Assembly (NCBI RefSeq): GCF_001507645.1
Contig: NZ_CP013909.1
Coordinates: 1,984,001-2,048,000, forward strand
Reading direction: 5' to 3'
Origin: Hymenobacter sedentarius
GTDB lineage: Bacteria > Bacteroidota > Bacteroidia > Cytophagales > Hymenobacteraceae
Length of the DNA stretch: 64,000 bases
In this document: positions 1 through 9,105 of the stretch, piece by piece
Layout: every line of letters begins with the position of its first letter
Numbering within the stretch: position 1 is the first letter of the stretch
Notes under the pieces: model-generated
The model's database searches: none
Told to the model about the DNA's origin: nothing
What the model saw: the letters and a program-made list of their open reading frames with translations, nothing else
Program-made: the position numbers and the translations under genes

Positions 1-519
1 GTGCTGGTGCCCGAAGCGCTGCTGCGGCACCGCAGCAGCCTGGCGGGCCTCACCTTTGGGCAGCGCCTGAGCCTGGAGCGCACTCTGCCCAACAACGCCG
101 GCTACGTGGGCGGCCCCGGCCCCGATGGGCAAAACTGGGCCCGCCTGCGCGTCGACCTGGAGAAGCTGGTGCCCGTGGGCAGCGGCGGCTTTGCCCTGCG
201 CCCCCGCCTGAGCTACGAAGCAGCTACCCGCATCCGCCTGCTCAAGTCCAACACCGATGCCAAGCAGCGGAGCATTGACTTCACCAGCGCCCGCGCCGAA
301 TTGGGCTGCCGGGTCAGCGACCATTTCGACATTACGCCGTGGGTGGCGTCCCAAACGCGCTACAGCTTCACCCTCGCCCAAACGGATGTCAATGGCAACG
401 TGACCATTCCCGCCGGCCGGCTCAATTTGGCGACGCCGGTCATTGGGATTGATGCCCGGTTCACGCTGTTCCAGGGCAAGACGGTGTTTGAAAGACAGCA
501 GCTGCCCACCCAGCACTAG
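1..519 (+). CDS. Outer-membrane beta-barrel-like protein, DUF2490-like (C-terminal part)
   Basis: The reading frame is open at the window edge, so only the last 172 residues are seen and the true start lies upstream. The visible part alternates polar and hydrophobic residues in short amphipathic strands (for example LRPRLSYEAATRI, FDITPWVASQTRYSF), as in small beta-barrels, and ends soon after a strand closing FTLF. The DUF2490 label is by resemblance only; a generic outer-membrane protein is equally possible. About 240 bases of AT-richer DNA without a gene separate it from the Hsp20 gene. Confidence 0.5.
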   Translation: MLVPEALLRHRSSLAGLTFGQRLSLERTLPNNAGYVGGPGPDGQNWARLRVDLEKLVPVGSGGFALRPRLSYEAATRIRLLKSNTDAKQRSIDFTSARAELGCRVSDHFDITPWVASQTRYSFTLAQTDVNGNVTIPAGRLNLATPVIGIDARFTLFQGKTVFERQQLPTQH

Positions 520-762
520 CTTGCTTGTAGTCGAATTATGCCATAATGGCTGTGTAGGCGCTGTGCTTAAAAGCGGGTTGGTATACTTGGAATGACATTT
601 TTGATTATTGCCTGGTGTGAAATCGTCAGGATGATTTATTGAATAAGGACAAAATGTCTTCATTTCGTATGGTGGCTCAATTGGTATAGATTTTAAGGAA
701 AGAGAGGTGTGCCGATGCACGGCACGTCTTTTCTGCAAACCTTAATTCTTCTTACCATTTAC

Positions 763-1284
763 ATGGCCACTTTGCTCTATAACCCCCGCCCTTCGTTGCG
801 TCCCAGCCGTGCCTTGAGCGTCATGCTCGCCGACATGCTACGCGACCCGCAGACTACCACTGCGCAATCCACGCCCGCTTTTACCCCCGCCGCTGACATT
901 CTGGAAACGGCCGAAGGCTTTGAGCTACAGTTGGCCCTGCCCGGCGTGAAGAAGGAAGCGGTAACGATTGAATTTCTCGCAGGCGAACTGGTGATATCCG
1001 GCGCCCGGCCTAACCCGGCTGCTGCTGCCAAGGAAGCGGCTGCTACCGCCACCGAAACCACTGCCGCTGACGAAACCAAACCAGCCGTGGTAACTCCGGA
1101 AGTCCCCGCCGCTCCCAAACTCCGCCGCGTGGAAACCCAGTATGGCGCGTTCTCCCGCCGCTTCCGCCTGCCCGAAACGGTAAACGTGAAAGGCATCGGC
1201 GCGGAGCTCACCGATGGCATCCTGCGCCTGACCCTGCCATTCGACACCGAGAAAGCAATAAAGCAGCACATCGAAATCCGCTGA
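763..1284 (+). CDS. Hsp20 / alpha-crystallin small heat-shock protein
   Basis: ATP-independent holdase chaperone that binds unfolding cytosolic proteins. The alpha-crystallin domain starts near residue 45 (ADILETAEGFELQLALPG, then KKEAVTIEF) and ends with the strand GILRLTLPF, followed by a short tail (HIEIR) resembling the I-x-I oligomerisation motif. Between the two halves of the domain is an Ala/Thr/Glu/Pro-rich stretch of about 35 residues (near residues 85-120), longer than the usual loop. The start MATLLYNPRP fits the family. In-frame starts at 715 and 709 lie behind a purine-rich AAGGAAAGAGAGG stretch but would add an odd hydrophobic leader. A hairpin terminator follows. Confidence 0.85.
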   Translation: MATLLYNPRPSLRPSRALSVMLADMLRDPQTTTAQSTPAFTPAADILETAEGFELQLALPGVKKEAVTIEFLAGELVISGARPNPAAAAKEAAATATETTAADETKPAVVTPEVPAAPKLRRVETQYGAFSRRFRLPETVNVKGIGAELTDGILRLTLPFDTEKAIKQHIEIR

Positions 1285-1302
1285 TGCGACCGGTTTTGCA
1301 AG

Positions 1303-1329
1303 AAAGGCGCTCTGCGGGGTGCCTTTTTT
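1303..1329 (+). terminator. Rho-independent terminator after the Hsp20 gene
   Basis: A six-base stem AAAGGC / GCCTTT runs directly into a T-run, 18 bases after the Hsp20 stop codon. The stem is short and the loop is 12 bases, so it is a modest terminator. Confidence 0.5.
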
Positions 1330-1520
1330 GCTCCTGTCGGTGTTGTGGGCATAGTTGCTCCAATTGGCCCATTTTCTGCTAGAAAGCAACCCTGAGACAC
1401 GAAAGCGAATCCTTGAGACGTTACCGAAAAAGAATGCGTTTTGCTCATTCGGTTTTCATCCGTGGTTCCCTAAATTAGGTTCTTCATTACCCCAAATCAC
1501 CCTTTCATTTTTCCTTACCC

Positions 1521-3023
1521 ATGCAAGCAAAACAAATGATGCTCGGCCTGCTCGGTTCTGCCATTCTTGGCGGAGGCGTGGCCGTGGGGGGATACAAGCT
1601 GTTGGAGCCAGTCCCCGTGGTGCCCCAAGCCGTAGCTGCTGACCCCCAGGTACGTTATACCTCCGAAATGCGGAGCAGCACCTACGCCGTACCCGAAGGA
1701 CTGAACTTCGTAGCGGCCGCGGCCGCCGTGACCCCGGCCGTAGTACACGTGATGACCGAATACGCCGCGCCGGCCGTTGACCAGCGCCAGCAGCAGATGG
1801 ACCCGTTTTTGCGCCAGTTTTTTGGCGACCAGCTTGAGCAGTTTCACGGCCAGCAGCCCCAGGGCGGCGGCCAGGGTTCGGGCTCGGGCGTGATTATCGC
1901 CGCCAACGGCTACATCGTGACCAACAACCACGTCATCGACAAAGCCTCCAAGATTGAGGTGGTGCTCGACGACAAGCGCAAGTTCGAGGCCGAGCTGGTG
2001 GGGGCCGACCCCAACACCGACCTGGCCGTGCTGAAAGTGAAAGCCGACAACCTGCCCTTTGTGAAGTACGGCAACTCCGACGATGTGAAAGTGGGCCAGT
2101 GGGTGCTCGCCGTGGGCAACCCCTTCAACCTGAACTCGACCGTGACGGCCGGCATCGTTTCGGCCAAGGGCCGGAACATTGACATCCTGCGCCGCAAAGA
2201 CAACATGGGCATCGAGTCGTTTATCCAGACCGATGCCGTGGTGAACCCCGGCAACTCGGGCGGCGCCCTCGTGAACCTGAACGGCGACCTGATTGGCATC
2301 AACTCGGCCATTGCCTCGCACACGGGCTCGTTTGAGGGCTATGCCTTTGCCATTCCCAGCTCGCTGGCCAGCAAAGTGGTCGACGACCTGCTGAAGTACA
2401 AAGTGGTGCAGCGCGCCCTGCTCGGCGTGCAGATTCAGGAAGTGGACGCCAAGCTGGCTTCCGAGAAGAAGCTCAATACCCTGAACGGCGTGTACGTGCA
2501 GGGCCTGAGCGAGAGCAGTGCCGCCGCCGCAGCCGGCCTGAAGATGGGCGACATCATCACCAAAATCAACGACGTGGTCGTGAACACTTCCTCGCAGCTG
2601 CAGGAGCAGGTGGCGCGGTTCCGCCCCGGCGACAAGATTAAAGTGAACTACGTGCGCGGCAACACGCCCAGCGAGGTAACGGCCGTTCTGCGCAACGCCA
2701 CCGGCACTACGTCGGTGGTGCGGGAAGAGCCGGCGTTGGCCGCCATTAAGTATGAGGGCGCTACCATTGCGGCAGTGCCCGCCCGGGAGCAAGCCAAGCT
2801 GGGCCTGGAAGGCGGTGCCAAAATCAGCGGCATCAAGGGCAGCAACTTCCGCGAGACGGGCATGGGCGACGGCTTCATCATCACCCGCATCGACAAGAAC
2901 CAGGTGACCAAGCCCGCCGACGTGAAGAAGTACCTGGACGAGGCCCGCGACAAATCGGGCGCGCTGGTAGAAGGCGTGTACCCCGACGGGCGCAAGGCGT
3001 ACTACCCCATCGGCCAGCAGTAA
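1521..3023 (+). CDS. HtrA/DegP-family periplasmic serine protease (S1C, PDZ)
   Basis: Periplasmic protease/chaperone of envelope protein quality control. The 500-residue protein has an N-terminal signal or anchor segment (about residues 7-24), a trypsin-like domain with a complete triad (H137 in TNNHV, D167 in NTDLAV, S246 in GNSGGAL), a first PDZ domain from about residue 300 (KMGDIITKIND) and a degenerate second PDZ domain (DGFIITRIDKNQV, about 450-490). Length and order match DegP/DegQ proteins of Bacteroidota. It is a single-gene unit with a strong terminator just downstream. Confidence 0.92.
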   Translation: MQAKQMMLGLLGSAILGGGVAVGGYKLLEPVPVVPQAVAADPQVRYTSEMRSSTYAVPEGLNFVAAAAAVTPAVVHVMTEYAAPAVDQRQQQMDPFLRQFFGDQLEQFHGQQPQGGGQGSGSGVIIAANGYIVTNNHVIDKASKIEVVLDDKRKFEAELVGADPNTDLAVLKVKADNLPFVKYGNSDDVKVGQWVLAVGNPFNLNSTVTAGIVSAKGRNIDILRRKDNMGIESFIQTDAVVNPGNSGGALVNLNGDLIGINSAIASHTGSFEGYAFAIPSSLASKVVDDLLKYKVVQRALLGVQIQEVDAKLASEKKLNTLNGVYVQGLSESSAAAAAGLKMGDIITKINDVVVNTSSQLQEQVARFRPGDKIKVNYVRGNTPSEVTAVLRNATGTTSVVREEPALAAIKYEGATIAAVPAREQAKLGLEGGAKISGIKGSNFRETGMGDGFIITRIDKNQVTKPADVKKYLDEARDKSGALVEGVYPDGRKAYYPIGQQ

Positions 3024-3048
3024 TCCAGCTGATGTGGCCGTGAATCAG

Positions 3049-3085
3049 AAAAAAAGCCCCTGCCGGATTCGGCAGGGGCTTTTTT
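3049..3085 (+). terminator. Strong rho-independent terminator after the HtrA gene
   Basis: A perfect 10-bp stem, AGCCCCTGCC with GGCAGGGGCT, has an A-run on its left and a T-run on its right. It could work in both directions, but only the plus-strand gene ends here. Confidence 0.88.
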
Positions 3086-3281
3086 GTGTGCGTGGGAGTA
3101 AAGGCCGCCCTCCCGCTTGCCCCGCTCAGGCAGTAGCCGCACTATATAACCTGAGCCGAATATGCCAAAAGCTTCTGCAGGACAACTCCTAATCATGTTA
3201 GCTCAACTTGGCCGTGCGGCCTAACATAGGAAAACCTGGGTTTAATGGGCCCGTATAGCTACCCAGAATAGCTTACTTGCC

Positions 3282-3743
3282 GTGTCCGTGCCGACATTTC
3301 CAACCAGCGCCTTTTCGCTCGAGTACCGCCCCGATTTAGGCATCCTAATCGGCCGGTGGTTGCAGGCCTTGCCTCCGCCCGAACTGCAGGGCACCTACGA
3401 GGCCATGCTCGCCGCGGCCAAAGCCAACGGCAACTGCCGCTTCTGGCTGCTGGACCTGCGCCGGCGCCCGCTGGCCGGCCCCGACCTGAACGAATGGTTT
3501 CGCGACCAGTTCTCGCCCCAGATAGCCTCGGCGCTGGGCGGGCCGCTGTTTACGGCCTACCTGGCTGGGCCGCACCAGCGCGTGGCCGCCGAAAGCGCCG
3601 AAATGGAGCTGCACCTGCGCCACGCGGCCACCCTCGATTCGTACCCGCTGTTCTACGACGACGAAGCCGAGGCCATGACTTGGCTCACCGACCAGCAGGA
3701 GCGGGCCGGCGTACGCGTACGCGAAAAGAGCCGGTTGAGCTAA
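3282..3743 (+). CDS. Hypothetical protein, possibly SpoIIAA/STAS-like fold
   Basis: A 153-residue soluble protein with no signal peptide or membrane segment. It opens with a beta-hairpin-like stretch (FSLEYRPDLGILIGRW), continues with a helix (GTYEAMLAAAKA) and a strand (CRFWLLDLRRRP). That order recalls the SpoIIAA/STAS-like proteins of Cytophagales, where the strand-helix core tracks a residual metabolite or lipid site. This is inference from layout only. The start is GTG, as no ATG is available near the front of the frame. It is monocistronic, and I do not recognise a specific function. Confidence 0.6.
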   Translation: MSVPTFPTSAFSLEYRPDLGILIGRWLQALPPPELQGTYEAMLAAAKANGNCRFWLLDLRRRPLAGPDLNEWFRDQFSPQIASALGGPLFTAYLAGPHQRVAAESAEMELHLRHAATLDSYPLFYDDEAEAMTWLTDQQERAGVRVREKSRLS

Positions 3744-3823
3744 CCGGGGTGAAAGGGCGGTGCCCGGGGAAATTGAGCCAGAATGGGTGGATAATGAACC
3801 AATGCGGGCGGTTACGGCCGCGG

Positions 3824-3855
3824 TTGGTGGCGGGCGTTGGCTTTCCGTAGATTTG
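3824..3855 (+). promoter_or_regulatory. Bacteroidota-type promoter of the aldehyde dehydrogenase gene
   Basis: TTGG at 3824-3827, a 20-base spacer, then TAGATTTG at 3848-3855, a full match to the TAnnTTTG -7 consensus. It lies 37 bases before the ATG at 3893. Confidence 0.6.
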
Positions 3856-3892
3856 TGGGAGCATCCTTTCATCGTATTCCCGCCCTTTCCTC

Positions 3893-5500
3893 ATGAAGCT
3901 AGCCCTCGAAGAAGCCACCTCGGCCGCCGACGTAACCGTTGCGCACCCGCACACCGACCCCCACGGCATTCAGGACGTATTGCGCCAGTTGCACATCGAC
4001 GCCGACAACGCCGCCTACTGCACCGGCCGCAGCTGGGGCGGCCACGCCACCGCCAGCCGCCGCACAGTGCTAGCCCCCGCCGATGGCCACCGCATTGCCA
4101 GCGTAGCCTTCGCTACGCCCGACGACTACGATACGGTCGTGAAAACTGCCCAGGAGGCATTCAAGACCTGGCGCCTGGTGCCGGCCCCCAAGCGCGGCGA
4201 AATTGTGCGCCAGATTGGCAATAAGCTGCGCGAATACAAGGAGCCCCTGGGCAAGCTGGTGAGCGCCGAAATGGGCAAAATCCTGCAGGAAGGCCTCGGC
4301 GAAGTGCAGGAGATGATTGACATCTGCGACTTTGCCGTGGGCCTCTCGCGCCAGCTGCACGGCCTCACCATGCACTCGGAGCGCCCGGCGCACCGCATGT
4401 ACGAGCAGTACCACCCGCTGGGCATTGTGGGCATTATTTCGGCCTTCAATTTCCCGGTGGCCGTGTGGAGCTGGAACGCGATGCTGGCTGCCGTGTGCGG
4501 CGACGTGAGCATCTGGAAGCCCTCGGAGAAAACTCCGCTCACGGCCGTGGCCGTGCAGCACATAATCCGCGACGTGCTGGCCGACAACGACATCCCCGAG
4601 GGCGTATTCAACCTCGTTATCGGTGGGGCCGACGTTGGAGCCGCCATGGCCGCCGACAAGCGCGTGCCGCTGGTATCGGCCACGGGCAGTACCCGCATGG
4701 GCCGCAAAGTAGGGGATGTGGTAGGCGCCCGCCTGGGCCGCGCCCTGCTGGAGCTGGGCGGCAACAACGCCATCATCGTCACCAAAAACGCCGACCTCGA
4801 CATTGCCATCCGCGCCATTGTGTTTGGGGCCGTGGGCACGGCCGGGCAGCGCTGCACCAGCACGCGCCGCGTCATCATCGAAGACAGCGTGTTTGAGGAG
4901 GTGAAAAACCGCCTCCTGGCCATTTACCCCAAGCTGCCCATCGGCCACCCCTTGCAGGAAGGCACCCTGGTGGGCCCGCTGATTGACGCCGACGCGGTGA
5001 AGATGTTCGAGGACGCCCTCACCAAAGTGCAGGCCGAAGGGGGCAAGCTGCTCACCGGCGGCCAGGTGCTGAGTGGCGCCGAGCTGCACGGCGGCCACTA
5101 CGTGCAGCCCGCGCTGGTGGAAGTGGAAAACCACTACCACACGGTGCAGGAAGAAACTTTCGCGCCCATTCTGTACCTCATCAAGTACAGTGGCGACGTG
5201 CAGAACGCCATTGAACTGCAAAACGACGTGCGCCAGGGCCTGTCGAGCAGCATCTTCACCCTGAACATGCGCGAAGCCGAAGCCTTCCTGGCCGCTACCG
5301 GCTCCGACTGCGGCATTGCCAACGTGAATATTGGCACGAGCGGCGCGGAAATCGGCGGCGCGTTCGGCGGCGAGAAAGAAACCGGCGGCGGCCGCGAGTC
5401 CGGCTCCGATGCCTGGAAAGTCTACATGCGCCGCCAGACCAATACCATCAACTACTCCGCTGAGCTGCCGCTCGCGCAGGGTATTAAGTTCGATATCTAG
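3893..5500 (+). CDS. amaB: ALDH7-type aldehyde dehydrogenase (L-piperidine-6-carboxylate / alpha-aminoadipate semialdehyde dehydrogenase)
   Basis: NAD-dependent oxidation of alpha-aminoadipate semialdehyde (in equilibrium with piperidine-6-carboxylate) to alpha-aminoadipate in lysine breakdown. The protein is 535 residues, slightly longer than usual because of an N-terminal extension. Seen in the sequence: oxyanion Asn186 (AFNFP), general base Glu287 (LELGGNN), nucleophile Cys321 (GQRCTSTRR), and the C-terminal GGEKETGGGRESGSD stretch typical of the antiquitin branch. No other lysine-catabolic gene lies beside it. The family call is firm; the physiological substrate is inferred from the subfamily. 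It has its own promoter and terminator. Confidence 0.9.
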   Translation: MKLALEEATSAADVTVAHPHTDPHGIQDVLRQLHIDADNAAYCTGRSWGGHATASRRTVLAPADGHRIASVAFATPDDYDTVVKTAQEAFKTWRLVPAPKRGEIVRQIGNKLREYKEPLGKLVSAEMGKILQEGLGEVQEMIDICDFAVGLSRQLHGLTMHSERPAHRMYEQYHPLGIVGIISAFNFPVAVWSWNAMLAAVCGDVSIWKPSEKTPLTAVAVQHIIRDVLADNDIPEGVFNLVIGGADVGAAMAADKRVPLVSATGSTRMGRKVGDVVGARLGRALLELGGNNAIIVTKNADLDIAIRAIVFGAVGTAGQRCTSTRRVIIEDSVFEEVKNRLLAIYPKLPIGHPLQEGTLVGPLIDADAVKMFEDALTKVQAEGGKLLTGGQVLSGAELHGGHYVQPALVEVENHYHTVQEETFAPILYLIKYSGDVQNAIELQNDVRQGLSSSIFTLNMREAEAFLAATGSDCGIANVNIGTSGAEIGGAFGGEKETGGGRESGSDAWKVYMRRQTNTINYSAELPLAQGIKFDI

Positions 5501-5530
5501 CGGCTGCGTCTTTCGCATTGTCTAACACTG

Positions 5531-5565
5531 AAAAAGGCCCGCCTGCTACTGCAGGCGGGCCTTTT
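5531..5565. terminator. Bidirectional terminator between convergent genes
   Basis: A-run, GGCCCGCCTGC stem, TACT loop, GCAGGCGGGCC stem, T-run. It sits between the plus-strand aldehyde dehydrogenase and the minus-strand lipoprotein gene that ends at 5608, so it can serve both. Confidence 0.85.
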
Positions 5566-5607
5566 TGTAGTGGCAGGTAGCATGTGAAGTAGCTCCTGCA
5601 ATAGTGG

Positions 5608-6177
5608 TTACTGACCATAGCGGACGTCGCCGTGGCCTTTGTACACGAGGCCATCGGCGTTGTTGACGACATAATAAAGGCGGAACACCTCTTTCGCGGG
5701 AGCGCCCATTTTGGCGTAATCGAACGCGTAGGACTGGCTCAGAATTAAGTTGACTGGCTCAAGCCGTTGCAGCACCTGGTACTTGCGGTTGACAAAAACG
5801 ACGCGCAGGGTGTAGGTGGCGGCGCCCCCGCCGGGGCCTCGCTGCGTTTGCAGGGTCCAGTTGGCCTGGCCGGCGGGCGCGGGGTTGGGGAAAGCCTGGC
5901 GGGCGCCGACGAGTGCTGGCTGTTGAGGCCCATTCAGGTCAAAGTTTACTTCGGGGAACAGGGCGCGCTCCTGCGCGTTCCAGGTGGCGTCCGAGGTCCA
6001 GTCGGTCGGGTCCTGCGGGCCGTTGGGCATGTTGCTGGCATCGCGGTACGAAATGCCTTCATCGGCCCCGAAGTCAATAGTGGGCTCGGTTTCCTTCTTG
6101 GAACAGCTGCTAAAAAGCACCGCCGACACTAGGAGTAGCAAGGGCAAACGAATGAAAGCAAGTATAGGCTTTACCAT
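5608..6177 (-). CDS. Hypothetical lipoprotein
   Basis: A 189-residue protein starting MVKPILAFIRLP with a lipoprotein signal peptide and a lipobox LFSSC (Cys25), so it is predicted to be membrane-anchored. The mature part is acidic at first (TIDFGADEG) and then has a strand-rich region (YTLRVVFVNRKYQVL). I do not recognise a family. The frame stays open for about 200 more codons upstream, but that stretch overlaps the sigma-factor gene on the other strand and the signal peptide fixes the real start. It is divergent from the ECF sigma gene, sharing about 108 bases of upstream DNA. Confidence 0.7.
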   Translation of the reverse strand: MVKPILAFIRLPLLLLVSAVLFSSCSKKETEPTIDFGADEGISYRDASNMPNGPQDPTDWTSDATWNAQERALFPEVNFDLNGPQQPALVGARQAFPNPAPAGQANWTLQTQRGPGGGAATYTLRVVFVNRKYQVLQRLEPVNLILSQSYAFDYAKMGAPAKEVFRLYYVVNNADGLVYKGHGDVRYGQ

Positions 6178-6285
6178 GGTAGAACAGTAATTTGCAAGCA
6201 AGTTACGCGCGAGCAATACGGGTGCAACCCTTACGCCCGCTGCACAGTCCTTTGCTTGCTTAAGCCTCTTAATCCACCTATCTGC

Positions 6286-6858
6286 ATGGAAGCTGCCGTT
6301 GCTTACGTTGACATCAATGCGCCCCTGGTGGAGCGCTGCCGCCTGAACGACCGCCAGGCCCAGGCCGAGATTTACCGGCGCTACGCCAAGGCCATGTTCA
6401 ACGCGGCCCTGCGCATCACCGGCGACTATGCCGAAGCCGAAGACGTGCTGCAGGAGTCGTTCCTGAGCGCTTTTCGGGAGCTGAGCGGTTACAAGGGTGA
6501 CTCCTCGTTTGGGGCGTGGCTCAAACGCATCGTGGTCAACAAAAGCATCAATTGCCTGCGGCAGCGGCGGCTGGCGCTGGTGCCGCTGGGCGAGCAGCAC
6601 CACGAGGAACCAGCGGAGCCCGCCGGCGCTTCCTACGAAGAAGAAGCCGAAACCCATTACCGCGCCGACGTGCTGCGCCGCTGCATACAGGAGCTGCCCG
6701 ACGGCTACCGGGTGGTGCTGAGCCTCTACCTGCTGGAAGGCTACGACCACCTCGAAATTGCCGGCATTCTGGGCATTTCCGAATCCACCTCCAAGTCCCA
6801 ATACAGCCGGGCGCGGGTTCGGCTCAGGGAGCTGGCCGCGCAGCGCGGGCTCAGTTAA
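6286..6858 (+). CDS. ECF RNA polymerase sigma factor
   Basis: An alternative sigma factor of about 190 residues. Region 2 spans roughly residues 20-90 (IYRRYAKAMFNAALRITGDYAEAEDVLQ, then FGAWLKRIVVNKSINCLR) and region 4 about 125-180 (LPDGYRVVLSLYLLEGYDHLEIAGILGI, then SQYSRARVRLRE), the helix-turn-helix for the -35 element. An earlier TTG start at 6256 is possible, but ATG 6286 (MEAAVAYVDIN) is preferred. It heads an apparent three-gene unit with a membrane-anchored probable anti-sigma factor and a DUF4097-like protein. Nothing in the sequence identifies the signal. Confidence 0.9.
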   Translation: MEAAVAYVDINAPLVERCRLNDRQAQAEIYRRYAKAMFNAALRITGDYAEAEDVLQESFLSAFRELSGYKGDSSFGAWLKRIVVNKSINCLRQRRLALVPLGEQHHEEPAEPAGASYEEEAETHYRADVLRRCIQELPDGYRVVLSLYLLEGYDHLEIAGILGISESTSKSQYSRARVRLRELAAQRGLS

Positions 6859-6996
6859 CTAATAAATGCCTATCTATCGTTATAATTAATCGCATAACCT
6901 TTCACTACCCTTCATCCTTTTTCGCTCGGTCGCGGTTCTTAGATATCCTCGCTACCCATTCTGAACCTGGAAGAACCGTGCGTCTGCTTTTCATTC

Positions 6997-7779
6997 ATGG
7001 ACACTAAAAAGAATAATTCATTGGAAAACTTCGTCGAGCGGCACCGTGCCGATTTCGACACGCACGAGCCGCGCCCCGACCTGTGGGCCGCGCTGGAGCA
7101 AAAGTTGGCCGACCCAGCTGCCGCGCCCTCCGCGCCGCCGGCCATGCGCCGGGCCGATGCCGGCCAGTCGGCTCCCCAGGCCGTGGCCGTTGCCACAGCT
7201 GGCCCAATTCGACCTGCTAGTTGGTTGCAGCGCTACGGCGTGGCCGCCGCGCTGGCGCTGCTGGTGTTTGCGGCCGGGGCCAGTGAGGCCTGGAAAACGA
7301 AACACGCCGCTCCCGCGGAGTTGACCGCAGCCACCAGCCCGACCAGCTTAACCAGCGCTTCGGAAGTCCCAGATGCAGCCCTCTACCAAGGCGGCAACCC
7401 CGTGGCCATGGCTGCCACCGACCGCACCATCGGCGCCGATAGCCAGCTGGTGCGCGCCGTGCGCGGCATGGAAGCGTACTACACCACCCAGCTGGCGCGC
7501 CGCCAAAGCGAACTGCGCGAGCTGAAAGGGCCCGGCGTAGCCGGCATGAACGCGGACTGGCAGCGCGAATTGGTGTCGCTCGACTCGAGCTACCGCAAGC
7601 TGAAGGTGGAGCTGCTCCACCATCCGCAGCCCGATGCCGTGCTCACGGCGATGAACCGCAACCTGCAAATTCGGCTCGATATCCTGGACCAGCAGCTGTA
7701 CATAGGCACGGCCCCGCAGGAAGAAGAACGTAGCACCGGCTCCTTTGTACTGGCCGATAGCCAGCATTCATCGCGATGA
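6997..7779 (+). CDS. Probable membrane-anchored anti-sigma factor
   Basis: The 260-residue protein begins with a charged cytosolic part (ENFVERHRADFDTHEPRPDLWAALEQKL) of the kind seen in Bacteroidota proteins encoded after ECF sigma genes. One membrane helix follows at about residues 82-96 (YGVAAALALLVFAAG), then an outer part with a helical stretch (LVRAVRGMEAYYTTQLARRQSELREL). Such proteins usually hold the sigma factor at the membrane. That role is inferred from position and layout; no zinc-binding anti-sigma motif is seen. The stop codon overlaps the next start by four bases (ATGA), indicating translational coupling. Confidence 0.65.
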   Translation: MDTKKNNSLENFVERHRADFDTHEPRPDLWAALEQKLADPAAAPSAPPAMRRADAGQSAPQAVAVATAGPIRPASWLQRYGVAAALALLVFAAGASEAWKTKHAAPAELTAATSPTSLTSASEVPDAALYQGGNPVAMAATDRTIGADSQLVRAVRGMEAYYTTQLARRQSELRELKGPGVAGMNADWQRELVSLDSSYRKLKVELLHHPQPDAVLTAMNRNLQIRLDILDQQLYIGTAPQEEERSTGSFVLADSQHSSR

Positions 7780-9053
7780 AAAAGCATCTGCCTCTTGCAT
7801 TTTGGCGGGTAGTTGGGCTGGCGGCACTGGTCGTGGCCGGGCTGCTGAACCCCACGGCGGGTACGGCCAGGCCCCGCCAGTGGGTGCCAGTGGGCACCTG
7901 CTTGTCCGCCCAGTCCCTGGCCATACAGGCATTTGTCAGCGATGACTACTTGTCTGGCTCGCCGCAGAATTCGCAGCCAGACGGTCCGCAGCCAAGCTGC
8001 TCTCAGCCCGAACAGACCCGCGACCAGGACGGCCTAAACCTGCAGGCCGAGCAGCGCCGGCGCCTGAGCCGCAGCTACGCCGTGCCGAAAGCGGGCCGGG
8101 CTTTCTCGCTCAACACGCGCTACGGCCGGGTGCAAATCAACCCCTGGAATAAAAAGGAAATCAAGGTAGAAGCCGAACTCGTGGCCCGCTCCGAAACCGA
8201 AGCCGGCGCCCGCCAGGTGCTCGATGCGCTGGGCGTGGAGTGGCTGGACTACGATGCACGCACCGGCGGCGTGGCCGTGAGCACCAAGTTCGGCCCGGTG
8301 CTGCGTGGGCGGGCCGGGGGCTGCCGCTACGAAGTGAACTACACCGTGTGGCTGCCCCGCACCACGGCGCTGCACGTTTTCAACAGCTTCGGCGAAGTGA
8401 AAGTGGCCGGCGACTTAACTGGCCCCACGGAGCTGGCCGTGGAATACGGCGCCCTGCGCACCGGCCGCCTCGAAGGCCAGCAAAACTTTGTGCACATCGG
8501 CAACGGCGACTGCAGCATAGCCTACGCCGGCCGCGCCAGCATCGACGCCAGCTACGCCCGCCTGCGCCTCGACGAAGGCACCACCGTGGACCTGCGCAAC
8601 AACCACTCCGACGTGGACATGGGCACCGTGCAGGACCTGACCGTGCACAGCAAGTACGGCGACGTGGCCCTGGGCACGGTGCGCAACCTGCGCGGCTCGT
8701 CGGGCTACTCCCGGTTTACCATCGACCGGCTCGACCAGGGCATTGACATGGCCTTGCGCTACTGCCCCGATTTTGTGGTGCGCGACATGGGCGCCAATTT
8801 CCGCCAGGTGAACCTCGACGGCGGCTTCAGCACCATTCGCCTGGGCTTTGCCGAGGCCCCCAGTTTCCGGTTCGATGTGAGCACCGAGCAGGGCCAGATG
8901 CTGGTGGATAAAAACATGGTCCGGGTGCTGTCGCAGGAAAACGGCCCACAGACCAGCGACGTGCTGGGGGTATACGGCGGGGCAGCGCCCGGCCGCAACG
9001 CTGGCAATGTCAACATCAAGGTGCGCTACGGCACCGTGCGGTTTAGCAAGTAA
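7776..9053 (+). CDS. Secreted DUF4097-like / GIN-type beta-helix protein
   Basis: A 425-residue protein with an N-terminal hydrophobic signal segment (VVGLAALVVAGLL) followed by a long strand-rich repeat region (LNTRYGRVQINPWNKKEIKVEA, VHSKYGDVALGTVRNL) of the type in DUF4097 and head-GIN adhesin-like proteins, which form right-handed beta structures outside the cytoplasm. It is the third gene of the sigma / anti-sigma unit and overlaps the second by four bases. Such proteins often accompany ECF systems in Bacteroidota and may be envelope-stress targets, but their biochemical role is unknown. Confidence 0.65.
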   Translation: MKKHLPLAFWRVVGLAALVVAGLLNPTAGTARPRQWVPVGTCLSAQSLAIQAFVSDDYLSGSPQNSQPDGPQPSCSQPEQTRDQDGLNLQAEQRRRLSRSYAVPKAGRAFSLNTRYGRVQINPWNKKEIKVEAELVARSETEAGARQVLDALGVEWLDYDARTGGVAVSTKFGPVLRGRAGGCRYEVNYTVWLPRTTALHVFNSFGEVKVAGDLTGPTELAVEYGALRTGRLEGQQNFVHIGNGDCSIAYAGRASIDASYARLRLDEGTTVDLRNNHSDVDMGTVQDLTVHSKYGDVALGTVRNLRGSSGYSRFTIDRLDQGIDMALRYCPDFVVRDMGANFRQVNLDGGFSTIRLGFAEAPSFRFDVSTEQGQMLVDKNMVRVLSQENGPQTSDVLGVYGGAAPGRNAGNVNIKVRYGTVRFSK

Positions 9054-9094
9054 GAGGGGAGGGCAGAAGCCCGAGCTGAAGCGGAGCGTCCGCT

Positions 9095-9102
9095 TACCTT
9101 CG
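9095..9102 (+). promoter_or_regulatory. Possible -7 box abutting the PPC-domain gene
   Basis: TACCTTCG fits TAnnTTnG and ends only three bases before the ATG at 9106. If used, the transcript would be essentially leaderless. No clear TTTG -33 box is seen at the right distance. Confidence 0.35.
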
Positions 9103-9105
9103 GCC

